A stretch of 64,000 nucleotides of DNA from CAG-103 sp905215475. Lineage in GTDB: Bacteria; Bacillota; Clostridia; Oscillospirales; Oscillospiraceae. Of this stretch, positions 24,796 through 33,942 are shown piece by piece (position 1 is the first letter of the stretch; each line of letters begins with the position of its first letter). The translations under genes and the position numbers were made by a program. The stretch lies in assembly GCA_905215475.1 (NCBI GenBank), contig CAJMPW010000006.1, positions 113,925-177,924 of the forward strand, written 5' to 3'. Under the pieces are notes generated by a model, which saw nothing but the letters and a program-made list of their open reading frames with translations, did no database searches and was not told the origin of the DNA.

Positions 24796-26025
24796 ATGGT
24801 TGCGGCCGCAGAGAATATGCAGGCATTTGGGTGGGATCTTTTTTCCGGCAACCGTGATTCTGTTTTTCTTGGCAGCGGCAGCATTGCCGGTGACGAACTT
24901 GATATTTCTTCTTTCGTGGTATTACCTGGTTTCGTAGATGTGCATGTACATCTTCGTGAGCCGGGTTTTTCTTATAAGGAGACCATTTCGTCCGGCACGC
25001 TTGCTGCGGCGCACGGCGGATACAGCCGCGTGTGCGCCATGCCCAATCTGGATCCGGCACCGGACAGCCTGCAGACGCTTGCCCCCCAGCTGGAGCGCAT
25101 CCGCACGGATGCGGTCATCGATGTGACGCCCTACGGCGCGATCACCGCGCACCGCGGCGGCAGGGAGCTTGCGGACATGGAGCAGCTCGCGCCCTACGTT
25201 GCCGGCTTTTCCGACGACGGCAGCGGCGTGCAGGATGCGGACGTGATGCGCGCCGCGATGCGCAAGGCGGCAAGCCTCGGCAAGCTCATCGCCGCGCACT
25301 GTGAGGACAACACCCTCCTGCACGGCGGCTATATCCACGACGGTGCGTATGCCCGCGCCCACGGGCACAAGGGCATCAGCAGCGAGAGCGAGTGGCGGCA
25401 GCTTGCGCGCGATCTGGAGCTGGTGCGCGAGACGGGCTGCGCCTACCATATGTGCCACGTGTCCACCAAGGAGAGCGTGGCGCTTATCCGCCGGGCGAAG
25501 GCGCAGGGGCTGGACGTCACCTGCGAGACCGCGCCGCACTACCTCGTGCTGACCGAGGACGATCTGCGCGAGGACGGCAGCTTCAAGATGAACCCGCCCC
25601 TGCGCACGCAGGCCGACCGGGACGCGCTGCTCGAGGGCATCCTCGACGGCACGGTGGACATGATCGCGACCGACCACGCGCCGCACAGCGCGCAGGAAAA
25701 GGCCAAGGGTCTCGCCGGGAGCGCCATGGGCATCGTCGGTCTCGAGACGGCGTTCCCCATTCTCTACACACACCTTGTGCGCACCGGCGTGCTGACGCTC
25801 GATAAGCTCGTGGAGCTCATGGCGGTCAACCCCCGAAAGCGCTTCGGCTTCCCGCTGCGCGCGGACGATTATGCCGTCTGGGATCTGAACACGGAATACC
25901 GCATCGACCCGGCGCAGTTTTGCTCCATGGGAAAGAGCACGCCCTTCGCCGGACAGACGGTCTACGGGCGGTGCGTGCGCAACGTCTGCGGCGGCGCCGT
26001 CGTCTGGCAGGACGCGCAGGTCTGA
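24796..26025 (+). CDS. pyrC: Dihydroorotase
   Basis: 409 aa. It closes N-carbamoyl-aspartate to dihydroorotate in the cytosol. Metal ligands are visible in GFVDVHVHLREPG (His-x-His), in HVSTKES and in ATDHAPHS; GFSDDGSGV carries the Asp of the Bacillus-type class I site. The ATG at 24796 is preferred over 24781 because GGCGAGGA precedes it. The N terminus is short, lacks the usual opening beta-strand residues and is more AT-rich than the rest. First gene of the operon. Confidence 0.9.
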   Translation: MVAAAENMQAFGWDLFSGNRDSVFLGSGSIAGDELDISSFVVLPGFVDVHVHLREPGFSYKETISSGTLAAAHGGYSRVCAMPNLDPAPDSLQTLAPQLERIRTDAVIDVTPYGAITAHRGGRELADMEQLAPYVAGFSDDGSGVQDADVMRAAMRKAASLGKLIAAHCEDNTLLHGGYIHDGAYARAHGHKGISSESEWRQLARDLELVRETGCAYHMCHVSTKESVALIRRAKAQGLDVTCETAPHYLVLTEDDLREDGSFKMNPPLRTQADRDALLEGILDGTVDMIATDHAPHSAQEKAKGLAGSAMGIVGLETAFPILYTHLVRTGVLTLDKLVELMAVNPRKRFGFPLRADDYAVWDLNTEYRIDPAQFCSMGKSTPFAGQTVYGRCVRNVCGGAVVWQDAQV

Positions 26026-26092
26026 GCGCCTTACACCTACATACAAAAATACATCACATACAGAACCTTTTACGTACTGAGGAGGAAATCAT

Positions 26093-29000
26093 ATGCCCAA
26101 AAGAACGGATCTGAAGAAAATTATGATCATTGGCTCCGGCCCGATCGTCATCGGCCAGGCTGCCGAGTTTGACTATGCCGGCACGCAGGCGTGCCTGTCG
26201 CTCAAGGAGGAGGGGTACGAGGTCATCCTCGTCAACTCCAACCCCGCCACGATCATGACGGACACCTCCGTCGCGGACAAGGTGTACATGGAGCCGCTGA
26301 CGCTGGAGTATGTGGCGCGTATCCTGCGCAAGGAGCGTCCGGATGCGATCGTCCCGGGCATCGGCGGCCAGACCGGTCTGAATCTGGCGATGCAGCTCGA
26401 GCAGAAGGGCGTGCTCAAGGAGTGTCAGGTCGAGCTTCTCGGCACGGACAGCGACAGCATCCGCCGCGCCGAGGACCGCGAGCAGTTCAAGGAGCTCTGC
26501 CAGAGCATCGGCGAGCCGGTCATCCCGTCGCAGATCACCTACAATCTCGAGGAGGCCAAGGCCGCGGCCGCGGCCATCGGCTATCCGGTCGTGCTGCGCC
26601 CGGCGTTCACGCTCGGCGGCACGGGCGGCGGCTTTGCCGACGATGAGGCGCAGCTCGTCGAGCTGGGTATGCAGGCGTTCAAGCTCTCGCCCATCCATCA
26701 GGTGCTGATCGAAAAGAGCGTCAAGGGCTATAAGGAGATCGAGTTTGAGGTCATGCGCGATGCGTCCGACCGCGCCATCACCATCTGCGGCATGGAGAAC
26801 ATCGACCCCGTGGGCGTGCACACCGGCGACTCCGCCGTCGTCGCGCCGATCATGACGCTCAGCGACCATGACATGAAGATGCTCAACGACAGCGCGATCA
26901 AGATCATCCGCACGCTGAAGATCCAGGGCGGCTGCAATGTGCAGTTCGCGCTCAACCCCAAGACCTCGGAGTACTTCCTCATCGAGATCAACCCCCGCGT
27001 CTCCCGCTCGTCGGCGCTGGCGAGCAAGGCCAGCGGCTATCCCATCGCGCGCGTCACGGCCAAGGTCGCCGTCGGCATGAACCTCGACGAGATCGCCGTC
27101 GCCAACACGACGGCCGCGTTCGAGCCGTCGCTGGACTACGTGGTCGCAAAGCTGCCGCGCTTCCCGTTTGACAAGTTCTCGACCGCCGCCAACACGCTCG
27201 GCACGCAGATGAAGGCCACGGGCGAGGTCATGGGCATCGGCAGCACGCTCGAGGAGTGCCTGCTCAAGTCCGTCCGCTCGCTGGAGATCGGCGCGCAGCA
27301 CCTCTGGCTGCCGAAGTTCCAGAACATGACCAAGGCGGAGCTGACCGAGTACCTGCGCCAGTTCCGTGACGACGGCCTCTTTGCCGTCGCGCAGCTGCTG
27401 CGTCTGGGCGCGAGCGTGGACGAGGTCGCTGCGCTGACGATGATCACGCCGTTCTTCCTCGAGACCATCCGCACCATCGTGAACATGGAGCAGACGCTCT
27501 GCACGCACAAGGGCGACGGAGAGACGCTCAAGCAGGCCAAGCAGATGGGCTTCTGTGACCCCTACATCGCGCGGCTCTGGGGCGTGCGCGAGGAGGATGT
27601 GTATGCCCAGCGCGTGCAGCTGGGGCTCTACCCCGCCTACAAGATGGTGGACACCAGTCACACCGGCGCTTACATCCCCTATTTCTACTCCACCTATGCC
27701 CCCGGCGCAAAGAGTGAGGCGCGCCGCTCGGACAAGAAGAAGGTCGTCGTGCTCGGCGCGGGTCCGATCCGCATCGGTCAGGGCGTGGAGTTTGACTACT
27801 CCACCGTCCACGCGGTGCAGACCATCCGGCGCGCGGGCTACGAGGCCATCATCATCAACAACAACCCCGAGACGGTCTCCACCGATTACACGACCGCCGA
27901 TAAGCTGTATTTCGAGCCCCTCACGCCTGAGGACGTCATGAACATCCTGCACGAGGAGCAGGCCAATCAGGTGATCGCCAGTCTCGGCGGCCAGACGGCC
28001 ATCAATCTGGCGCAGCCGCTCATGACGCGCGGCGTGCAGATCATCGGCACGGACTGCGCCGCGATCGAGCGCGCGGAAAACCGCGACTGCTTTGAAAAGC
28101 TGCTGCTCGAGCTGAACATCCCGCAGCCGATGGGCGCGGCGGTGACGAATCTGGACGACGGCCTCAAGGCTGCGCACACGGTGGGCTATCCGGTGCTGGT
28201 GCGTCCGTCGTTCGTGCTGGGCGGCCGCGCCATGGAGATCGTGGCCGACGACGAGATGCTGCGCCACTATCTGCAGAATGCCGTGCGCACCGGCGAGGGC
28301 AAGCCCGTGCTGGTCGACAAGTACATCTCCGGCCGCGAGGTCGAGGTCGACGCTATCTGCGACGGCAGAGACGTGTTCGTGCCCGGCATCATGGAGCTGG
28401 TCGAGCGCACCGGTGTCCATTCCGGCGACTCCATCAGCGTCTACCCGCCGTTTTCCATCTCCGACAAGGTCAAGGGCACGATCCTGACCTATGCCAAGAA
28501 GCTCGGTCTGGGCATCGGCATCGTCGGACTGTATAACATCCAGTTCATCGTCGATAAGAGCGACCATGTCTACATCATCGAGGTCAACCCCCGCTCGTCG
28601 CGCACGGTGCCGTTTTTGTCGAAGGCCACGGGCTATCAGCTCGCGGACATCGCCACCAACGTCATCCTCGGCACGAGCCTCAAGGAGCAGGGCATCTTCG
28701 ACCTGTATCCGCCGGAGAAAGAGCGCTGCTATGTCAAGGCGCCGGTGTTCTCCTTCGCCAAGCTCCACGGGCTGGACGCCTACCTCTCCCCGGAGATGAA
28801 GTCCACGGGCGAGGCCATCGGCTACGACAAGAAGCTCTCGCGCGCCATGTACAAGGCGCTGCAGGCATCCGGCATGAACGTGCAGAACTACGGCACCGTG
28901 TTCGTGACGCTGGCCGATGAGGACAAGCCGGAGGGCCTGCCGCTCGTGCGCCGGTTCTATGAGATGGGCTTTAACATCGAGGCGACCGCCGGCACGGCGG

Positions 29001-29275
29001 CCTACCTCAAGTCCTTCGGCATCCGCACGCGCGTGCGCGGCAAGATCAGCGACGGCAGCCATGAGATCCTCGATTCCATCCGCAGCGGCTACGTCAGCTA
29101 CATCATCAACACCCGCTCCATCCATTCGAGCGTCCACGCGCAGGACGGCGCCGCGATCCGGCGCTGCGCGGTGGAAAACGGCGTGACCGTCTTTACCTCG
29201 CTCGATACGGTGCGCGTACTGCTCGACGTGCTCGAGGAGACGACGCTGGCCGTGTCCACGATCCACGCGGAGTAA
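26093..29275 (+). CDS. carB: Carbamoyl-phosphate synthase large subunit
   Basis: 1060 aa, the normal length. It makes carbamoyl phosphate from bicarbonate, ATP and ammonia channelled from the small subunit. Two tandem ATP-grasp halves are clear: SGPIVIGQAAEFDYAGTQA near residue 15 and GAGPIRIGQGVEFDYSTVHA near residue 560. Matching FEVMRDA/EVDAICDG and EINPRVSRSSALASKA/EVNPRSSRTVPFLSKA segments follow, and the C-terminal allosteric MGS-like domain runs from about 940. The small subunit gene carA is not in this window, so glutamine amidotransfer must come from elsewhere. A GAGGAGG site precedes the ATG. Confidence 0.97.
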   Translation: MPKRTDLKKIMIIGSGPIVIGQAAEFDYAGTQACLSLKEEGYEVILVNSNPATIMTDTSVADKVYMEPLTLEYVARILRKERPDAIVPGIGGQTGLNLAMQLEQKGVLKECQVELLGTDSDSIRRAEDREQFKELCQSIGEPVIPSQITYNLEEAKAAAAAIGYPVVLRPAFTLGGTGGGFADDEAQLVELGMQAFKLSPIHQVLIEKSVKGYKEIEFEVMRDASDRAITICGMENIDPVGVHTGDSAVVAPIMTLSDHDMKMLNDSAIKIIRTLKIQGGCNVQFALNPKTSEYFLIEINPRVSRSSALASKASGYPIARVTAKVAVGMNLDEIAVANTTAAFEPSLDYVVAKLPRFPFDKFSTAANTLGTQMKATGEVMGIGSTLEECLLKSVRSLEIGAQHLWLPKFQNMTKAELTEYLRQFRDDGLFAVAQLLRLGASVDEVAALTMITPFFLETIRTIVNMEQTLCTHKGDGETLKQAKQMGFCDPYIARLWGVREEDVYAQRVQLGLYPAYKMVDTSHTGAYIPYFYSTYAPGAKSEARRSDKKKVVVLGAGPIRIGQGVEFDYSTVHAVQTIRRAGYEAIIINNNPETVSTDYTTADKLYFEPLTPEDVMNILHEEQANQVIASLGGQTAINLAQPLMTRGVQIIGTDCAAIERAENRDCFEKLLLELNIPQPMGAAVTNLDDGLKAAHTVGYPVLVRPSFVLGGRAMEIVADDEMLRHYLQNAVRTGEGKPVLVDKYISGREVEVDAICDGRDVFVPGIMELVERTGVHSGDSISVYPPFSISDKVKGTILTYAKKLGLGIGIVGLYNIQFIVDKSDHVYIIEVNPRSSRTVPFLSKATGYQLADIATNVILGTSLKEQGIFDLYPPEKERCYVKAPVFSFAKLHGLDAYLSPEMKSTGEAIGYDKKLSRAMYKALQASGMNVQNYGTVFVTLADEDKPEGLPLVRRFYEMGFNIEATAGTAAYLKSFGIRTRVRGKISDGSHEILDSIRSGYVSYIINTRSIHSSVHAQDGAAIRRCAVENGVTVFTSLDTVRVLLDVLEETTLAVSTIHAE

Positions 29276-29278
29276 GCC

Positions 29279-30019
29279 GTGCAGCAGAGAGTTTTCACTA
29301 TTGCGGAAAACGCGCCCGTCGCCCGCGAGACGTATCGTCTGCGTCTCACGGGGGACACCGCCGCGATCACCGCGCCGGGGCAGTTTGTGGACATCCGGAT
29401 TGCCGGACGCTTTCTGCGCCGCCCCGTGTCGGTGTGCTGCTGGAGTGACGGCGCGCTGACGCTGTATTATAAAGTGGCGGGCGCAGGCACGGCGCAGCTG
29501 AGCACGCTGGCGCCGGGCACGGAGCTGGACCTGCTGGTCGGTCTCGGCAACGGCTTTGACACCGCACCCGCCGGTGCGCGGCCGCTGCTGGTCGGCGGCG
29601 GCGTGGGCGCGTCCCCGCTGTACGGTCTGGCGCAGCAGCTCGTGGCCGAGGGGCGCAGCCCGCTGGCCGTGCTCGGCTTTCGCACGGCGGCGGAGGTGCT
29701 GCTTGCCGATGCGTTTTGTGCGCTCGGCGTCCCCGTCACGGTCGTGACCGAGGACGGCACGCGCGGCGCGCGCGGTTTCGTGACCGAGGCGCTGCCCGCC
29801 GGCGGCACCTATGTCTATGCCTGCGGGCCGATGCCCATGCTGCAGGCGCTGTGCAGTGCGACGCCGCTCGACGGTCAGCTGAGCCTTGAGGCGCGCATGG
29901 GCTGCGGCTTCGGCGCGTGCATGGGCTGCACCTGCGAAACGACGCACGGCAGCAAGCGCGTCTGCAAGGACGGACCCGTGTTCACAAAGGAGGAGATCGT
30001 ATGGCCGCAACAGCCGTAA
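29279..30019 (+). CDS. pyrK: Dihydroorotate dehydrogenase B electron-transfer subunit
   Basis: 246 aa from a GTG start, 3 bp after carB. The N-terminal FAD-binding barrel includes RRPVSVCCW; a nucleotide-binding fold has LLVGGGVGASPLYGLA and ACGPMPMLQAL; and the C-terminal 2Fe-2S site is MGCGFGACMGCTCETTHG. It passes electrons from the PyrD FMN to NAD+, forming the class 1B heterotetramer with the pyrD product, whose gene overlaps by 19 nt. Confidence 0.95.
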   Translation: MQQRVFTIAENAPVARETYRLRLTGDTAAITAPGQFVDIRIAGRFLRRPVSVCCWSDGALTLYYKVAGAGTAQLSTLAPGTELDLLVGLGNGFDTAPAGARPLLVGGGVGASPLYGLAQQLVAEGRSPLAVLGFRTAAEVLLADAFCALGVPVTVVTEDGTRGARGFVTEALPAGGTYVYACGPMPMLQALCSATPLDGQLSLEARMGCGFGACMGCTCETTHGSKRVCKDGPVFTKEEIVWPQQP

Positions 30020-30918
30020 CGCTCTGCGGGATCGAGCTCGAAAACCCCATCATCCCGGCCAGCGGCACGTTTGGCTACGGGCAGGAGTTTGCGCAGCTGT
30101 ATGACATCAATATGCTCGGCACGTTCTCCTTCAAGGGGACGACGCGCGCGCCGCGCTTCGGCAACCCCACACCGCGCATCGCCGAGTATGCCGGCGGAAT
30201 GCTCAACGCGGTGGGACTGCAGAACCCCGGTGTGGACGCGGTCATCGCGCACGAGCTGCCGGAGCTGAAAAAAGTGTTTCACAAGCCGGTCATGGCGAAT
30301 GTGAGCGGTTTTCGCGTGGAAGAATATGCCGAGGTCTGCGCCATGCTTGACGCGCAGCCGCAGGTCGGCTGGCTGGAGGTCAACATCTCCTGCCCGAACG
30401 TCCACGGCGGCGGCGCTGCCTTCGGCGCGGAGCCGTCGGCGGCCGCCGAGGTGACGCGCGCGGTGCGCGCCGTGACGAAAAAGCCGATCATCCTCAAGCT
30501 CTCGCCGACGGCGGCGGACATTGCCGCCGTTGCCAAGGCCTGCGAGGACGCGGGCGCGGACGGCGTGAGCCTCATCAACACCCTGCCGGGTATGCGCATC
30601 GACCTTGCGCGCCGCCGCCCGCTGCTGGCCAACCGGACCGGCGGTATGTCCGGTCCGGGTATGTTCCCGCTGGCCGTGCGCATGGTCTATCAGGTGTATG
30701 AGGCGGTGCGCATCCCCATCGTGGGCATGGGCGGCGTGACGAGCGCGCAGGACGTTCTGGAGCTGATGCTCGCGGGCGCGACGGCGGTCGGCGTGGGCGC
30801 GGCGAACCTGGTCGAGCCGTATGCCTGCAAGCACATCATTGAAACTCTGCCGGACGCGATGGCGCGCTTCGGCATCGACGATCTCAGAGACATCATAGGA
30901 GGAGCACATCATGGGTAA
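30001..30918 (+). CDS. pyrD: Dihydroorotate dehydrogenase, class 1B catalytic subunit
   Basis: 305 aa from the ATG at 30001 with AAGGAGGAG upstream. The FMN barrel oxidises dihydroorotate to orotate. Visible landmarks are NPIIPASGTFGYGQEF, EVNISCPNVHGGG (with the catalytic-loop Cys of class 1B enzymes), KPIIL(K)LSP and the phosphate-binding GMGGVTSAQDVLE. The tight overlap with pyrK supports the two-subunit NAD-linked enzyme typical of Firmicutes. Confidence 0.96.
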   Translation: MAATAVTLCGIELENPIIPASGTFGYGQEFAQLYDINMLGTFSFKGTTRAPRFGNPTPRIAEYAGGMLNAVGLQNPGVDAVIAHELPELKKVFHKPVMANVSGFRVEEYAEVCAMLDAQPQVGWLEVNISCPNVHGGGAAFGAEPSAAAEVTRAVRAVTKKPIILKLSPTAADIAAVAKACEDAGADGVSLINTLPGMRIDLARRRPLLANRTGGMSGPGMFPLAVRMVYQVYEAVRIPIVGMGGVTSAQDVLELMLAGATAVGVGAANLVEPYACKHIIETLPDAMARFGIDDLRDIIGGAHHG

Positions 30919-31609
30919 GGACGTTATCATCGCGCTGGATTTTGACAGCCGGGAAAAGACGCTCGCGTTTCTCGACCGCTTTCAGGATGAGAAGCCGTTT
31001 GTGAAGATCGGCATGGAGCTGTTTTATGCCGAAGGGCCGGATATCGTGCGCCAGATCCGCGCGCGCGGCCACAAGATCTTTCTTGACCTCAAGCTGCACG
31101 ACATCCCGAACACGGTCAAAAAGGCGATGGCCGCGCTCTCGGCGCTGGATGTGGATATCGTGAATCTGCACGCCGCCGGCACGAAGGCCATGATGCGCGC
31201 CGCGCTCGAGGGGCTGACCCGCCCGGACGGCACGCGCCCGCTGCTCATCGCCGTGACGCAGCTGACCTCCACGGATCAGGAGCGCATGGCCCAGGAGCTG
31301 CTCATCCACGCGCCGATCGATGAGGTCGTGCTGCACTATGCGCGCAATGCGCGCGATGCCGGTCTTGACGGCGTGGTCTGCTCCCCGCTGGAGGCGGGCA
31401 GCATCCATGCGCGCTGCGGCGCGGACTTTCTGACCGTGACGCCCGGTGTGCGCTTTGCCGACGGGGAGACCGGCGACCAGAAGCGCGTCACGACGCCGGA
31501 GCGTGCCCGGGAGCTCGGCTCGGACTACATCGTCGTCGGCCGCCCGATCACGCAGGCGGACGATCCCGTCGCCGCCTACCGCCGGTGCGTGGCCGCGTTC
31601 GTCGGCTGA
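30911..31609 (+). CDS. pyrF: Orotidine 5'-phosphate decarboxylase
   Basis: 232 aa. It decarboxylates OMP to UMP, the last step of de novo synthesis. IIALDFDS opens the barrel, and FLDLKLHDIPNT holds the catalytic Asp-x-Lys-x-x-Asp network near residues 58-69. The LTPGVRF-like segment TVTPGVRFADG and the phosphate loop YIVVGRPITQADDP close it. It overlaps pyrD by 8 nt. Confidence 0.96.
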   Translation: MGKDVIIALDFDSREKTLAFLDRFQDEKPFVKIGMELFYAEGPDIVRQIRARGHKIFLDLKLHDIPNTVKKAMAALSALDVDIVNLHAAGTKAMMRAALEGLTRPDGTRPLLIAVTQLTSTDQERMAQELLIHAPIDEVVLHYARNARDAGLDGVVCSPLEAGSIHARCGADFLTVTPGVRFADGETGDQKRVTTPERARELGSDYIVVGRPITQADDPVAAYRRCVAAFVG

Positions 31610-31646
31610 GCGCCGGGTAAGAGACATTTCAACAGGAGGAACTGCT

Positions 31647-32297
31647 ATGGATATCAAAAACGAAGTTGCGCGCAGCCTGCTCTCGATCGAGGCGGTGTTC
31701 CTGCGCCCGCAGGAGCCGTTCACGTGGGCCAGCGGCATCAAGAGCCCCATCTACTGCGACAACCGCCTCATCCTGACCGCGCCCGAGGTGCGTGATCTGG
31801 TCGAGCGCGCCATTGCCGAGACGGTCAAGCGCGAGTATCCGCAGGCGCAGGTGCTCATGGGCACGGCCACGGCCGGCATCGCCCACGCCGCCATCGCCGC
31901 GCATCTGCTCGGTCTGCCGATGGGCTATGTCCGCTCGAGCAGCAAGGATCACGGCCGCCAGAACCGCATCGAGGGCAAGCTCGTCCCGGGGCAGAAGGTC
32001 GTGGTCGTCGAGGATCTGATCTCCACCGGCGGCAGCGTGCTCGACGCGGTGGACGCCCTGCGTGAAGCTGGCGCGGAGGTGCTCGGCGTCGTGAGCATCT
32101 TCACCTACGGCATGAAAAAGGGCGTGGAGCGCCTTGCCGCCGCGCAGGTCAGAAACGTGAGCCTCACGGATCTGGACACCATTGCCCGCGTGGGTGCGCA
32201 GGAGGGCCATATCACCGAGGCCGATGTCGCGCGGCTGCTTGCCTTCCGCGAAAACCCCTCCGACGAGAGCTGGATCCGGGCAGAAAGTCAGGCGTGA
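31647..32297 (+). CDS. pyrE: Orotate phosphoribosyltransferase
   Basis: 216 aa from the ATG at 31647, preceded by CAGGAGGA; the longer frame would overlap pyrF. It transfers phosphoribose from PRPP to orotate. The PRPP-binding loop VVVVEDLISTGGSVLDAV (about 115-132) is intact, and FTWASGIKSPIYCDNR marks the orotate-side N terminus. It sits between pyrF and pyrB. Confidence 0.96.
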   Translation: MDIKNEVARSLLSIEAVFLRPQEPFTWASGIKSPIYCDNRLILTAPEVRDLVERAIAETVKREYPQAQVLMGTATAGIAHAAIAAHLLGLPMGYVRSSSKDHGRQNRIEGKLVPGQKVVVVEDLISTGGSVLDAVDALREAGAEVLGVVSIFTYGMKKGVERLAAAQVRNVSLTDLDTIARVGAQEGHITEADVARLLAFRENPSDESWIRAESQA

Positions 32298-32298
32298 T

Positions 32299-33213
32299 AT
32301 GAAGCATCTGATCGACATTATGCAGCTGACCCCGCAGGAGATCATGGAGCTCATCGACACCGCCTGCGCGATCATGGAGCACCCCGAGCAATACGCCCAC
32401 AAGTGCGACGGGAAGATCCTCGCAACGCTGTTTTTCGAGCCGTCCACGCGCACGCGCCTGAGCTTTGAGAGCGCGATGCTCTCGCTCGGCGGCAAGGTGC
32501 TCGGCGTCGCCTCGGCGGAGAGCTCGTCCGCCTCCAAGGGCGAGACCGTCGCGGACACCGTGCGCGTCGTCAGCTGCTACAGCGACATCATCGCCATGCG
32601 CCATCCCAAGGAGGGCGCGCCGCTGGTCGCGTCCATGCACGCGCAGGTCCCGGTCATCAACGCGGGCGACGGCGGTCACAACCACCCCACGCAGACGCTG
32701 GCCGACCTCATGACCATCTACCGCGAAAAGGGGCGGCTGGACGATCTGACGATCGGTCTGTGCGGCGACCTGAAGTTCGGCCGCACGGTGCACTCGCTCG
32801 TTGCCGCCATGAGCCGCTGTACGGGCATCCGCTTCGTGCTCATCTCCCCGGAGGAGCTCAAGCTCCCGCGCTACGTGAAGGACGAGTATCTCAAAAAGAC
32901 CGGCATCCCCTATACGCAGTCCACGTCGCTCGAGGCCGTGATGCCGGAGCTGGACGTGCTGTATATGACCCGCGTGCAGCGCGAGCGCTTTTTCAACGAG
33001 GAGGACTACCTGCGCCTGCGCGACAGCTATATCCTCACGCCGGATAAGCTCGAGACCGCCAAGCCCGACATGAGCATCCTGCACCCGCTGCCGCGCGTCA
33101 ACGAGATCGCCGCCGCCGTGGATAACGATCCGCGCGCCTGCTACTTCAAGCAGGTGAAAAACGGCCGCTATATCCGCATGGCGCTCATGCTCAAGCTGCT
33201 GGGCATCGACTGA
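32299..33213 (+). CDS. pyrB: Aspartate carbamoyltransferase catalytic subunit
   Basis: 304 aa from the ATG at 32299, one base past the pyrE stop. It joins carbamoyl phosphate and aspartate. The carbamoyl-phosphate motif FEPSTRTRLSFESAM (about 46-60), the SASKGET loop, NAGDGGHNHPTQTLADL and HPLPRVNEI are all intact. With the pyrI product it should form the allosteric holoenzyme. Confidence 0.97.
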   Translation: MKHLIDIMQLTPQEIMELIDTACAIMEHPEQYAHKCDGKILATLFFEPSTRTRLSFESAMLSLGGKVLGVASAESSSASKGETVADTVRVVSCYSDIIAMRHPKEGAPLVASMHAQVPVINAGDGGHNHPTQTLADLMTIYREKGRLDDLTIGLCGDLKFGRTVHSLVAAMSRCTGIRFVLISPEELKLPRYVKDEYLKKTGIPYTQSTSLEAVMPELDVLYMTRVQRERFFNEEDYLRLRDSYILTPDKLETAKPDMSILHPLPRVNEIAAAVDNDPRACYFKQVKNGRYIRMALMLKLLGID

Positions 33214-33229
33214 CGGGAGGAGGAACGAT

Positions 33230-33649
33230 ATGCTTATTGATTCGATTCAAAACGGGATCGTCATCGACCACATCACGGCCGGCAAGGCCATGGAGCTCTA
33301 CCAGATCCTCGGTCTGGACAAGCTCAGCTGCACCGTTGCCATCCTCAAAAATGTCGTGAGCGGCAAGTTCGGACGCAAGGACATCATCAAGATCGACGGC
33401 GAGATGGAGCTCGACTGGGATCTGATCGGCTACGTCGATCCGAGCATCACGGTCAACATCATCCGCGGCGGCGAGCTGCAGGAAAAGCGCACGCTCAAGC
33501 TGCCCGAGCGCATCCACGGTGTGCTGCGGTGCAAAAACCCGCGCTGCATCACCTCGACCGAGCGCGAGCTGCCGCAGGAGTTCGTGCTGACGGATCGGGA
33601 GCGGCGCGTCTACCGCTGCCTGTACTGCGAGACCGAGGCGGGAAAATGA
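33230..33649 (+). CDS. pyrI: Aspartate carbamoyltransferase regulatory subunit
   Basis: 139 aa. The nucleotide-binding domain includes NGIVIDHITAGKAMEL (nucleotide contacts) and the C-terminal zinc domain has the four cysteines in CKNPRC and CLYC (about 102-135), which dock the regulatory chain on PyrB. GGAGGAGGA precedes the ATG. Presence of PyrI implies feedback control of PyrB by nucleotides. Last gene of the operon. Confidence 0.95.
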   Translation: MLIDSIQNGIVIDHITAGKAMELYQILGLDKLSCTVAILKNVVSGKFGRKDIIKIDGEMELDWDLIGYVDPSITVNIIRGGELQEKRTLKLPERIHGVLRCKNPRCITSTERELPQEFVLTDRERRVYRCLYCETEAGK

Positions 33650-33672
33650 TCTCCCCGCAAATCTGAAAAATC

Positions 33673-33704
33673 AAGCGGCGCGTCCGGTTTCGGACGCGCC
33701 GCTT
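33673..33704. terminator. Pyrimidine operon terminator, left copy flanking structured repeat 2
   Basis: A perfect 14-bp stem (AAGCGGCGCGTCCG and its complement) with a GTTT loop lies 23 bp after pyrI. A near-identical hairpin is present at 33903-33930 on the other side of the structured repeat. Confidence 0.8.
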
Positions 33705-33706
33705 GT

Positions 33707-33899
33707 CAGCTTAACAAAAACCTCGTAGCCTTTCGCCGCCGGAGCGGCGAAAGAAAGTCCAATCATTTTCTTCGGCGACATGCGCGGCGAAGAAAATACT
33801 TCTCAGGCTGCAAGTGTGGAATTTGTGCGCCGTAGACGCACAAATTATGCGCGCAGCAGACTGCGGCCTCTTTGTCAAAAAGGAATACTTTTTGACAGT
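33707..33899. repeat. Structured dispersed repeat, copy 2
   Basis: 193 bp closely matching 11885-12079, in the same orientation on the plus strand, with four conserved hairpins. In the second hairpin CTCCG/CGGAG of copy 1 is CTTCG/CGAAG here, a base-pair-preserving double change. It fills most of the 293-bp gap between pyrI and the convergent membrane-protein gene and has no convincing coding frame. Confidence 0.8.
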
Positions 33900-33902
33900 G
33901 CA

Positions 33903-33930
33903 GCGGCGTGTCCGGTTTCGGACGCGCCGC
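33903..33930. terminator. Terminator-like hairpin, right copy flanking structured repeat 2
   Basis: Stem GCGGCGTGTCCG / CGGACGCGCCGC (one wobble) with a GTTT loop, almost identical to the pyr terminator. It lies 12 bp from the stop of the minus-strand gene at 33943 and may terminate it. Confidence 0.75.
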
Positions 33931-33942
33931 TTGTGCTTGCCG

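Noticed and set aside
26054..30010. A 1318-codon open frame antisense to carB and pyrK
   Set aside because: It mirrors strongly supported carB, pyrK and pyrD codons; its product is a low-complexity Arg/Ala/Val/Asp/His-rich shadow typical of GC-rich antisense frames.
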